DNA of 64,000 nt from Moringa oleifera. Taxonomy: Eukaryota > Streptophyta > Magnoliopsida > Brassicales > Moringaceae. Of the stretch, positions 13,501 to 21,803 are shown piece after piece (the stretch's first letter is position 1; every line of letters begins with the position of its first letter). The notes under the pieces are model-generated. The model was not told the origin of the DNA. It made no database searches and was given only the letters and a program-made list of their open reading frames with translations. The translations under genes and the position numbers were made by a program. The stretch covers positions 7,035,001 to 7,099,000 of the forward strand of contig JAJFZO010000034.1 of assembly GCA_021397835.1 (NCBI GenBank), given 5' to 3'.

Positions 13501-16500
13501 GCACAATCCAAATCCGTGCATGAAAGAGAGTTAGTGGCAATTGTTTTGGCCATAAAAATGGAGGTCCTATTTGCGTGGCAATAGATTCATTGTCCTCACT
13601 GATCAACATAGTTTAAAATACTTGTTAGAGTGCGAGTGGTTGAGAGAGAATACCAAAAGCGGTTATGGAAGTTGATGAGTAGCGACTTTGAAGTTCAGTG
13701 TAAGCCTAGACCCCAGAACAAGATTGTTAATGCCTTTTACTCCCAAGAAAAGCTCGAACAACCTTCAACAAAAGGATACCTGCACCCGAAACTGGCACAG
13801 GTGGGTAGGTAAAGAATACCTAGGGGCGCGAGACAACTCTCTTTAAGGAACTCGGCAAAATAGCCCCGTAACTTCGAGAGAAGGGGTGCCTCCTCACAAA
13901 GGGGGTTGCAGTGACCAGGCCCGGACGACTGGTTACCAAAAACACAAGTCTCCACAAAGTCATAAGACCATGTATGGGGGCTGACGCCTGCCCAGTGCCA
14001 GAAGGTCAAGGAAGTTGGTGACCTAATGACAAGGGAGCCAATCACGCATACCCTCGTATATGACTTTGTCTAACCTCTGGATCTCATTTGCAATGGGTTT
14101 TTAGAAAATTTGTGCTCATATTGGTGAAGACCCTTTCTTGGCTAATCTCAAGTAGGTAATTGCTTCAAATCAAGATGCTCACTCTAATTTCTCTCTTTTA
14201 GGACAACTTTCTGTATAAGGGACAAGTTATGCTGCCTTCTGTCTCACCAGTGATTCCTTTGCTGCTTAAAGAGTTTCATTCCAGCCCTATTCGGGGCCAT
14301 GGAGGGGTTCAACAAACGTACCAGTGTTATCTCTACCGAGTTTTATGGATGACAGATTAAGAAAACACTCCAAGATTTCGTTAGGGCATGTAAAATTTGT
14401 CAACGAAATAAATATGAAGCACCATTTCCTACTGATCTCATGCAGCCTCTGCCGATTCCCAAAAAGGTTTGGGAAGATATAGCTATGGATTTTGTAGGAC
14501 TTCCAAAGTCAAAAGGGCATGATACTATCTTAGGTGTAGTGAATCATTTGTCTAAATATGCCCACTCTGTTGACATGGGATACCGAGAAGCATAGTGTGG
14601 AACAAGATTTTATGAGCCTTTTTTGGAATGTGCTATTAGTGTTAATGGGTTCAAATCTTCGCAAAAGCTCAGCCTACCACCTCCAATCTGCTGGACAATT
14701 ATTGGAGATGGTAAACCAAGGACTGGAGACATCTTTGTTACTTCTCAAGTGATATACCTACCCGCTAGTCTCAATAGTTACCATGGCAGAATATAACTAT
14801 AGTACATCATTTCACATAGACGCCAAAATGACCCCTTTCAAGGTATTGTATACGCGTGACCCTCCATCCTTAGGAGCATATGAGTTGGGTTCAACAACAA
14901 ATTTTGAAGTTGGATCTATGTTATTGCAAAAGGATTTGATTTTGGCAAAACTTTACGTACATTTGTCGAGGGCACAGCAAAGGATGAAAAAGTGGGCCAA
15001 CACCAAACACAAACCTATTGAGTTTCAGGAAGAAGAAGTAGTCTATATTAAGCTATGGCCATATTGACAAACTACATTGGCCAAGAGATTAAACAAGAGA
15101 CTGTCATTGAGGTACTATGGCCCCCCTTTCCCATGAAGCAAAAGATTGGTTCAATAGCGTACAACTTGGACTTGCCTACATAGCAGGCATTCACGGGCAG
15201 TTGGTAAACATCCTGTTTCTTCCACCGTTCCCTCAAACTTTTCTGTTGACATGAAGTTATTGGTTGAGCCAAAGTCCATTAAGGGTGTTCGTCCTTCTAC
15301 AAGTACTACCTATGATGGTCCAGAAGTCTTGATACATTGGAGGGATCAAGTTGCTTTTGAGGATAGTTGGGAGACTTTTGATACCATTTAAACTTAGTTT
15401 TCCCATTCCAACCTTGAGGACAAGGTTAAACTTTGGGTGGCAGGTAATGATAAGCCTCCAATTCTAGTCACATATGCTAAGAAGAAGAAACAGAACTCAG
15501 CTAGGGCAGGTCAGCAAGGGAATTTAGTAAAGGAATTGGGCGCAGCATGTGAGTAAGGAAAAGGGTGTGGTCAACATGGAATTCTAGGAGTTAGTTATGA
15601 CAGAGAGAATAACGGAGAGAAGAGAAGGGGAATGTGGGTAACTAATTATTTTATAATTTTGGGAAGTTTGTTAAGAAAGTGGTAGTCTCTCAAATTGCTA
15701 CCTGCGCACTCTGTGTATTTTTTCTCTTCTCATAATCACGAAACACCACCTCCATTTTCATATCTTCATACTTCCCTAAATACGATTTCTCTTAAGTTGT
15801 TCATTTTGTCTACATCAATTTCATTTAGAATTAGTTCATATCACCAAGCTCCCTGCCCTCCTCTTCTGGGAGGAGAGAGTGGCAATGAGAAGCAGGCAAT
15901 GGGGAAGGACACGCAACGACAAAGCTCAAGTAATATAGGACATGGAACTAAGTAAAGGGTGCAGCATAACTAAAAGCGGTAAAAGGAGATCATTAATAAT
16001 ACAAGGGTGATAAATCAGTCAGCAGCTATATGATGCAACAAGTAGGCTACCAATTTGATCTAAAGTGCCTCTTTCATGACAGTATAGAAGAAACATCTAT
16101 GATCATGTGACCTAGCAATAAGCCACAGAAATTTCATGAAGAGAAAATACTCAGAAAAAGTTCTCAAAGGAGATGAAAATTATTTCATCAGGAGTATAAC
16201 TGATAACAAATTGAGCTGTCATACAAGCAAAACAGGAAGCATCTGAAGTTAAGTGAAACTTACCTATAAACAAAACTCAGCAATGAAAGAGATCCCACAA
16301 GAGCTCTTGAAACCAAAAGAATCCGAGCATGTGTTGGCCCAAAACTTGGTTGTCCACTTCTTTTCAACCATAAATATGACAGTAACAAGCTAATTGTACA
16401 TCTTGTAAATGCAGCTTCAGATAAAGGAATTGACTGAACTGCCATAACAAAATGAGGGCAGAAAAAGAATTAAACCACTTGTAAACCTGAGATATGTAAT

Positions 16501-18590
16501 AAGGGCAAATCATAGATGCTGGGTATCACATTGTTCCATTGCAAATCAGATACTAGCTTATTTCTTCAAATTTCTTTTAGTTCTTTCAAACCTAACAATC
16601 ATTATTGTCCAAAGTTGTTATATAAACAGTGTCTATGAAATATATTGAGCCTTTCTTCAAGAAGGGTTTTACCTCTGTCTATTTATAGAAAATTCGAAGC
16701 ATCAGTTAAGTAAATTAAACAATAATTCTTTTTTTTTTCTTTAATCTTATATTTTTTATTAAAAGACTTAACCAGGTCAACCTGTAAGAGCTTTTAAAAG
16801 AATGAAAGGTGCAACTATCTCAATGCAACCATAATAAGCTTTTTCATAGTATGAGATACATGAAATGAATTACAATAATGAAAAGTAAGAAGTTTGCTCC
16901 ATCCCTTTCAATGATTTTCCACTTGCATAAATCCATAATGTCAAATAACATAGATGAAACCTCAGAACCAACATTCAGTCACATGACTGTAGATAACTCA
17001 CTAACCAGAAAAAACATCTGAAAGAACTTCCATGATAAAATAAACGGTCGATGATAAGGCCATACATAGGAGACCGGAATATCTGGATCCACTCCATACC
17101 CACAAAATAAACTGAGTTACTATTGATATTTCCGATTCGGTTATTTTTGTTACTTGGTCCTGCAAGCACATAGCACACCAACCAGTTATTTTCCCAACTC
17201 ATCTTCTTCGGTTCATTTATAATTGTGAATAAAATTAAGCTACTGATATAAATAAATGAACAAATTCAAGAAACAAAAAACCTTGCATAGTCGGAAGCTG
17301 CATCTGCATATTACAGATACTTAGTTCATGCAGGGAAAACACAATCAAAACAGTTTGGACATCCTAGACAAAGGTCCCACAGTGCCACAGTAAGAAGATT
17401 TGATTTGCAGGAGTTGACAATATGATAAGAAACACAGCAAGACCTAAGAAGAGTTTTAAAACAAATATTCTAATTCAATCATTTTACAGAAGAAATGGCT
17501 CCTGATCAAGTGGAATATTATCAAAAGATTCATGTAGCTAACCCCATATGATTGAGTATTGCAGTTTTAGGGATATCTTAGTAACCAACAAGTTAATGGA
17601 TTACATTATACAACTAGAATTCACCAGTCTCTATATCTATGGAGTTCAAGAGGGGTTTTACATCATTAATAAGTAGTTTCCCCTTGAAGAGTCTAGTAAA
17701 GGTCTTTATAAATACTACTGCATCATTCTTATTTGCTAGGCAATGATTAATTGATTGTTGATTGTTTTCATTTGTTGGAATGGTTGTCCAGTGTTATAAT
17801 TTTCTTTTGTGCTCTCCAGACTCCCTTTCTTGCTATTATAACTGCCATAACACCTTTCTTTTGACACTAAACTTATTCAAATCAGTTTTGATCCCCTTCT
17901 TCGACCAACCACAACCCTAATTCCTGAGTTCATTGGAATTTGAAATTTTCATAGGATTTGCAGCATTAGTCGATTAGATGGAACACACATTCAGGGAATG
18001 GCTTTCTTTACTCTCTTCTCCACAACTTATCACGGGTATTACTAGTTTGACATTTCATTTTTTGCTATATTGGTTACTGAATCAACTCAATCAACAGCTG
18101 CCCATTTACCAGGATTAATTAAGGAAAACCTGAGTATTTTAGTATCCCCAGCTTGGTTATCTGAGAAACAAAACGTACTCGAGCTGAACAGAAAGAATCG
18201 CAATGATCATAGCAGTGAAATTTGGAGAAAAACCATTGGCCATTTGAATGAGCATGCCTAAAAAGTTTATAAATAAATAAATAAATAAAAGAAAACGCAG
18301 GCATTAAGACTAAGTAAACAACAAATGACAACCAAAATAACCTCAAAAAAATTTTGTTTGGGAGAAATGTGAATGACTAGGGAACAAATAAGTTCTACCC
18401 TTGGTTTTCTTCGGGGATAGGAGACAGAGAAGATGCTGATCTTGGGCTTCTCTGCCCGCGTCAGGAGAGGAGTGATCTCGTCGGAGTCTGATGCCGCTGG
18501 GCCACCATCAGCTATTGTTGCTGATGAGTTGCTGCCAGTCAGCTCCACCGCGTGATCGCCGGCGTTGCTCGTCTCTGTAGACGACACCAT
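4531..18590 (-). CDS. EamA/DMT-superfamily membrane transporter, at least 10 exons
   Basis: Minus-strand exons: 18590-18399, 17111-17006, 16438-16264, 8573-8458, 8357-8298, 7319-7169, 6981-6915, 5724-5653, 5537-5472, 4701-4531. All have GT-AG borders and phases that join without a break to 391 residues. The N-terminus (about 64 residues) is polar and contains [14 protein letters not shown] and [11 protein letters not shown]. About ten hydrophobic segments follow as two EamA-like halves. Landmarks are [85 protein letters not shown] and SPSFGRLVG. The substrate is unknown; relatives are annotated as drug/metabolite or solute carrier 35G-like transporters. Recalled homologues have about 16 extra residues between the first two exons listed, so one short exon in 17112-18398 may have been missed. 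Most of the 7.7-kb intron 8574-16263 is a retrotransposon. Confidence 0.88.
5725..6914. other. Intron of the EamA gene with an AT-rich repetitive insert
   Basis: The exons at 5653-5724 and 6915-6981 bound this intron. From about 6270 to 6895 it contains low-complexity sequence bordered by CGAACCAAATCGG-like and AACCAACCAAACCACACTGC-like stretches, which look like the ends of a dispersed element. I found no terminal duplication, so the element is not defined. Confidence 0.35.
8735..9131 (+). repeat. 5' LTR of the Ty3/gypsy element
   Basis: It pairs along its length with 15448-15843, for example GGAATTGGGCGC, GGAATTCTAG and TTTCATTTAGAATT. It begins TG and ends CA. The primer binding site follows one base later. 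Confidence 0.9.
9133..9144 (+). other. Primer binding site (initiator Met-tRNA type)
   Basis: TGGTATCAAAGC differs by one base from TGGTATCAGAGC, the common plant retrotransposon primer site complementary to the 3' end of initiator Met-tRNA. It lies one base after the LTR. Confidence 0.85.
9160..9990 (+). pseudogene. gag remnant of the Ty3/gypsy element
   Basis: Pieces in several frames match a chromovirus gag. There is a coiled, charged N-terminal stretch (9119-9361), then [14 protein letters not shown] near 9560-9605, and later [20 protein letters not shown] followed by [11 protein letters not shown] near 9802-9900, the zinc-knuckle region. Frameshifts separate the parts. In the knuckle only CF and HRC remain of the usual CxxC-H-C pattern, because the second Cys is missing in KPDEK. 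Confidence 0.75.
10030..10370 (+). pseudogene. Aspartic protease domain of the Ty3/gypsy element
   Basis: VVVLMDSG near 10045-10070 is the active-site Asp motif. It is followed by a frameshift into [15 protein letters not shown] and later by [16 protein letters not shown] (10252-10305), the conserved flap-end block that is usually DVILGxxWL. A TGA follows. The spacing fits a retropepsin of normal size. Confidence 0.75.
10500..11335 (+). pseudogene. Reverse transcriptase domain of the Ty3/gypsy element, 5' part
   Basis: Readable blocks are [57 protein letters not shown] (catalytic Asp pair near 11045) and [12 protein letters not shown] near 11275. Several frameshifts separate them. The reading stops at 11335 where the solo LTR begins, and the continuing RNase H sequence resumes at 13293. 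Confidence 0.85.
11336..13287. mobile_element. Nested solo LTR, 1952 bp
   Basis: The insert starts TGTAATATCCC and ends TTTTCA, and is bounded on both sides by ACAAC (11331-11335 and 13288-13292), a five-base target duplication. Removing it joins the RT and RNase H coding sequence of the host element. TG...CA ends, a start recalling the TGTAACACCCC ends of plant gypsy LTRs, the length, and the lack of any coding sequence fit a solo LTR left by recombination. It contains a 61-bp tandem duplication near its 3' end. The parent family is not represented elsewhere in the window. Confidence 0.82.
13037..13158. repeat. 61-bp tandem duplication (2 copies) inside the solo LTR
   Basis: The block beginning AAAGCTTCTTTGGTTTTG occurs at 13037 and again at 13098, essentially identical over 61 bases. 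The near identity suggests a recent duplication compared with the surrounding decay. Confidence 0.92.
13293..13770 (+). pseudogene. RNase H domain of the Ty3/gypsy element
   Basis: Blocks are [68 protein letters not shown] and [17 protein letters not shown], in normal order but in shifted frames. The active-site Asp of the DASG motif is changed (ETSALGA). The domain is broken at about 13771 by plastid ribosomal DNA. Confidence 0.82.
13771..14043 (+). pseudogene. Fragment of plastid 23S rRNA gene (NUPT) inside the retrotransposon
   Basis: About 270 bases starting near ACCTGCACCCGAAACTGGCA match plastid 23S rRNA in sequence and order. Landmarks are GAATACCTAGGGGCGCGAGA, GGAACTCGGCAAAATAGCCC, GGGGGTTGCAGTGACCAGGC, GACCATGTATGGGGGCTGAC and GGTCAAGGAAGTTGGTGACC. 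The match ends at GGGAGCC near 14043, where the plastid gene would go on with GGCGACC. Several differences from the recalled plastid gene are CpG-to-CpA changes (for example CCACAAAG for CCGCAAAG and GTCATAAG for GTCGTAAG), as expected for methylated nuclear DNA. It is a nuclear plastid-DNA insertion, not a working rRNA gene. Exact edges are uncertain by a few bases. Confidence 0.88.
14150..15075 (+). pseudogene. Integrase region of the Ty3/gypsy element
   Basis: The integrase order is followed: [15 protein letters not shown] near 14265 (His of the HHCC zinc domain), [11 protein letters not shown] near 14390, [20 protein letters not shown] near 14450-14505 (first catalytic Asp) and [11 protein letters not shown] shifted block follows, then [10 protein letters not shown] near 14790, [15 protein letters not shown] near 14828, and [11 protein letters not shown] near 14980. 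Stops and frameshifts lie between them. Confidence 0.82.
15290..15391 (+). pseudogene. Chromodomain-like C-terminus of the Ty3/gypsy polyprotein
   Basis: The frame reads [20 protein letters not shown] and stops at 15389-15391. It resembles the chromodomain end of chromoviral integrases (LVQWxGxPxEEATWE). This is the basis for calling the element chromovirus-like. The domain usually directs insertion to particular chromatin. Confidence 0.6.
15448..15843 (+). repeat. 3' LTR of the Ty3/gypsy element
   Basis: The 396-bp partner of 8735-9131 starts TGATAAGCC and ends TCATATCA. CCAAG after it matches CCAAT before the 5' LTR in four of five bases. It contains the same AT-rich and ACTTTTTCTC-like promoter blocks as the 5' copy, but with many substitutions. 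Confidence 0.9.
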
Positions 18591-18900
18591 GTCTGGACGT
18601 CAACGGAAGGAAGAACCGACAACAGCCTAGCGTGCAGGCCGTACAGCCACTTTTATCTAAGAGGAAATTGTCAAAATTGGCATCCCGCCACTTATTTTTT
18701 ACAAAAAAAACTTCTAAGAGAAGAAAGTGTCCACTAGTGTTACGGTGCCATGGGCCACTACGGTTTGTAATTCCGTTAAAGTGATGTATAGCGGTCAACT
18801 GAATGCTTACACGTGGCGACAATATAGGGTGAGACCCAATTAGTAGAGCCCACAGGACAGTGGGAGTGGGATCCAAGTCCTACTAGAATTCGGTTTAGCT
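18591..18900 (-). promoter_or_regulatory. Upstream region of the EamA transporter gene with a G-box/ABRE
   Basis: CACGTGGC at 18810-18817 is a G-box core with the ABRE extension; it lies about 220 bases upstream of the start codon as read from the minus strand. Such sites bind bZIP and bHLH factors in plants, often linked to ABA or light. The region is relatively GC-rich compared with the AT-rich tract further upstream. Whether the site is used is not shown by sequence. Confidence 0.4.
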
Positions 18901-19464
18901 TCCTACAAATGCGAATGTGGTCCTGTGATCCTAATTGGATTTTTTATTTTTAAAAATATATTATTGATTTAACCAAATGAATTGCTAACATTTATTTTGT
19001 TTGTTTTTAATTAATTAATGAATAATAAAAAATCTAATTTATTTTCTTTAAAAAAAGCAAAAATCAAATTATGGCAATCTTTTTTTCATATTAATATTGT
19101 GAACCTTGAATTTGATGTATTAATTTGGTATGATTAGGAATGGTAGAGAACATGGGTGAAATCAAATTTTAACTGAAAGAAGCCAATTAAAATTGCAAAA
19201 GAAGCAGCCACAAAAACATCAATGATGTAAATGTGAAAAATTAAATAACCTCAAAGAAAGAATTTCAACTAAATGCAAGTCTTGCCTCGAGCATTTCAAC
19301 ATGGAATGTTTAGATGATAAAATGATTAATGTTGCATCATTTAACAACATTAAAGAGGAAAATCCAAAGGAAATGAACATATTAAAAATTACCAAATGAA
19401 ACCTAAAATTTATAGGTCTTTGAACAACATTTGATGTTAATAATCAACGTTTAATAATTTTTCA
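18901..19464. other. AT-rich intergenic tract
   Basis: I see no coding pattern or structured repeat here; short A/T runs dominate. Confidence 0.5.
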
Positions 19465-21470
19465 ACTAATTTCATGTCATGTCTAATATTGTAATATAGA
19501 TGTGACACAAGTAAAAAAAGTCAAATGATGTGTTAAACATGAAAAAATAACATAATGTGAGAAACAATTCATATGTCCAAATTGTGAAGATTATCTTAGA
19601 CCTTTCATGATTAAACTGATCGAAAGCTAAAGTCACTTTTCTAATGAGGTCAAGGCAAATCGAAACCAATTTACACTCAAATTAAATAGTTAAATCAATG
19701 ACAAAACGAGCTTAAAAATGTCAAACATCCGAGTTACATTGTGTGAAACTCTTACTCCATGACAAGTGAAATCAAAGCAAAATCAATCTCATTTGCGTCC
19801 ACTTGCTAAGCACTCTAACTAGTATGGATAGGTTCTTACGAGAAGAACGCGAAGGATGAGCAGGAAAGAAAACCAAACAGATATGATCCTTCAAGCATTC
19901 ACACACACACAAAATGTTATTTGTATGTTGGATCCTATTGTGGTAAGACAGGTAGGTAAAGTGTCTAGATGGATCGTCGGTTGATTTAGAAAGAAGTCAC
20001 ATCTATTCTCAGTCATGCACGAGAGCATGCATGGGTTTGAATTGAAACATGTGTCATGTCCTACATTGTAACACAAGCACGGTACGAACAAGCAGGGTCA
20101 ATGGGTGTATTAAACATGAAGCAGTGACATAGTTCGAAGACCAAATTGCATATCCGAGCTATGAAGATGAGTTTAGGTCTCTTATGCCTAAACTAGCTAA
20201 GGTTGAAGCTCCTTTCTTAATGAAACCACCATAAGTCGAAACTAATCAACACTCATATGAAAGGGTTAACCTATAGGCAAGACGAGCCTAGTGATTCCCT
20301 AAGAACAAGTTATGTTATGTGAAACTCTTAGCCTGTGACAAGTGGTATTAAAGCAAAACTTATACCCTATTCATGTCCACTCGCTAAACACTCTAATCGA
20401 TATAGGTAGGTCCTTTACGAGGAAAACTTGGATGATGAAAAGGCAAGGAAACCAAATGGATATCGCTTCTCCAAAGCGCTTGTACCACCAAAATGATATC
20501 CTCAAGTCAAGTCTTGCTATGGTAGGATGGGTAAGCAAGGAGCGTAGATGGATCCTCCATCAATCTTGGGAGAAATTAAGTCAATCCTCCATTATACACG
20601 AGGATGTGCATGATTTTAATGAAAGAATGTGTCAAGCCCTATACTATGACATAGGCACAAAACGAGCAAGCATGATCAATTAATGCATTAAACACGAAAG
20701 GACACAGCTCACAAGTCAACTTGCAAAATAAAGGTATAAAGACAATTTTAAGCCTTCCTTGCCTCAACTAGTTTAAAATTAAGTAGCTCTCTCGATGTGA
20801 CCAACAGTGGTCACAACCAATCAACATCGATATAGAATGGCTAAATCTATAAGTAGGGCAAAGTTATAGATGTCCCCAACGCAAGTTACATTGTGTGGAA
20901 CTCTAAACCTGTGACAAGTGGTATCAAATCGATACCAAACCCCGTTCACATCCGCTTGCCAAATGTCCTAACCGCTGTGAGAAAGCCGTCTATGAAGAGA
21001 ACATAAGAGATGAGCAAAGAACATAAAAGATGTGCACACAAAGTGATGGCCACATGTTGGATCATATTGTGGCAAGATGGGCAGGTAAAGAGCCCAAATG
21101 AGTCATTGATCCATCTTGAGAAAAATCGCATCACTCTTTTGTCATGCACAAAGGCATACATAATTTCAAAGTGAAAAAATGTATCACGCCTTGCATTATG
21201 ACACAAACACAACACAGGCAAACAAAATCAACTGACGAATTAAATACGAAAGAGTAGCACAATCTGAAAATCAACTTGCATATTGAAATTGCAAAATCGC
21301 GTTTATACCTCCCATGCTCAAACTAATCAAAGTTAAAACTGCTTTTCTAAGGAGAGTAAAACAGGCTGAAACTGAAGGAATCCATATGAAAAGACTGAAT
21401 CTATAAAGGAGATAGAACCTAAAAATATTCCACCTACAAATTATGCTCTGCCAAAGTTTCAACCTCCTCT
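19465..21470. repeat. Tandem array of a 576-bp unit, 3 full copies plus a partial one
   Basis: Equivalent landmarks recur at 576-base spacing. GAAACTCTTACTCC is at 19745, GAAACTCTTAGCC at 20321 and GGAACTCTAAACC at 20897. Blocks of the type TGTCATGTCCTACATTGTAA occur near 19473, 20049 and 20627, and a fourth, with a small deletion, near 21180. Copies differ at roughly one base in four or five, so the array is old. Each full unit has GTGACAAGTGGTATYAAAGC or a close form, which resembles a retrotransposon primer binding site. The unit may therefore derive from the LTR and leader of an element. Open frames in it are short and not conserved between copies. Confidence 0.85.
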
Positions 21471-21601
21471 CAACTTCATATTCCATCCATTACTGTAACT
21501 TATAGTCGATCAAATGGCAAGAATTTCTTTTTTACTTTTTACCAACGTTAGTGCAGAACCAGAATCCCAAAGATATTCACAACAACCATATACAATTAGA
21601 C

Positions 21602-21619
21602 ATATATATATATATATAT
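21602..21619. repeat. (TA)n microsatellite
   Basis: Nine TA units in the 3' flank of the glucose transporter gene. Confidence 0.9.
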
Positions 21620-21803
21620 TTCTCTTTCAAGACATCTGGCATGCATTCAAGCAGCAGGTAAGGTCCAGTATTCACCGCCACTTGCTGGAAATCTTAAATC
21701 ACAGAAACCAGCAATCTTCCAAGCTAAGTAGCCTCAGCAAACAATCTGAAGCATCATCCTTCTTCATCCTCCCTGATTCTTCTGGGCTCTCAAATCCCTC
21801 CAC

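Larger units (their letters stand above)
8735..15843 (+). mobile_element. Ty3/gypsy (chromovirus-like) LTR retrotransposon in an intron of the EamA gene
   Basis: Two LTRs of 397 and 396 bp (8735-9131, 15448-15843) start with TGATA and end with ATCA. Flanks are CCAAT (8730-8734) and CCAAG (15844-15848), a five-base target duplication with one change. A primer binding site matching initiator Met-tRNA (TGGTATCAAAGC, 9133-9144) follows the 5' LTR, and a purine-rich GGGTGGCAGG lies just before the 3' LTR. Inside, in order, are gag, protease, RT, RNase H, integrase and a chromodomain-like tail. It lies antisense to the host gene. A solo LTR (11336-13287) and a plastid rDNA piece (about 13771-14043) are inserted in it. 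Frameshifts and stops make it inactive, and the LTRs differ at many positions by eye, so the insertion is old. Confidence 0.92.

Noticed and set aside
13737..14045. 102-codon minus-strand open frame
   Set aside because: It is the antisense reading of the plastid 23S rDNA insert; no protein pattern.
17280..17305. Candidate micro-exon of the EamA gene on the minus strand (AG|ATGCAGCTTCCGACTATG...|GT)
   Set aside because: 22 bases would break the frame between exons that join in phase, and the residues do not fit relatives.
20342..20683. 113-codon plus-strand frame in the 576-bp array
   Set aside because: Not open in the other repeat copies, so not a conserved gene.
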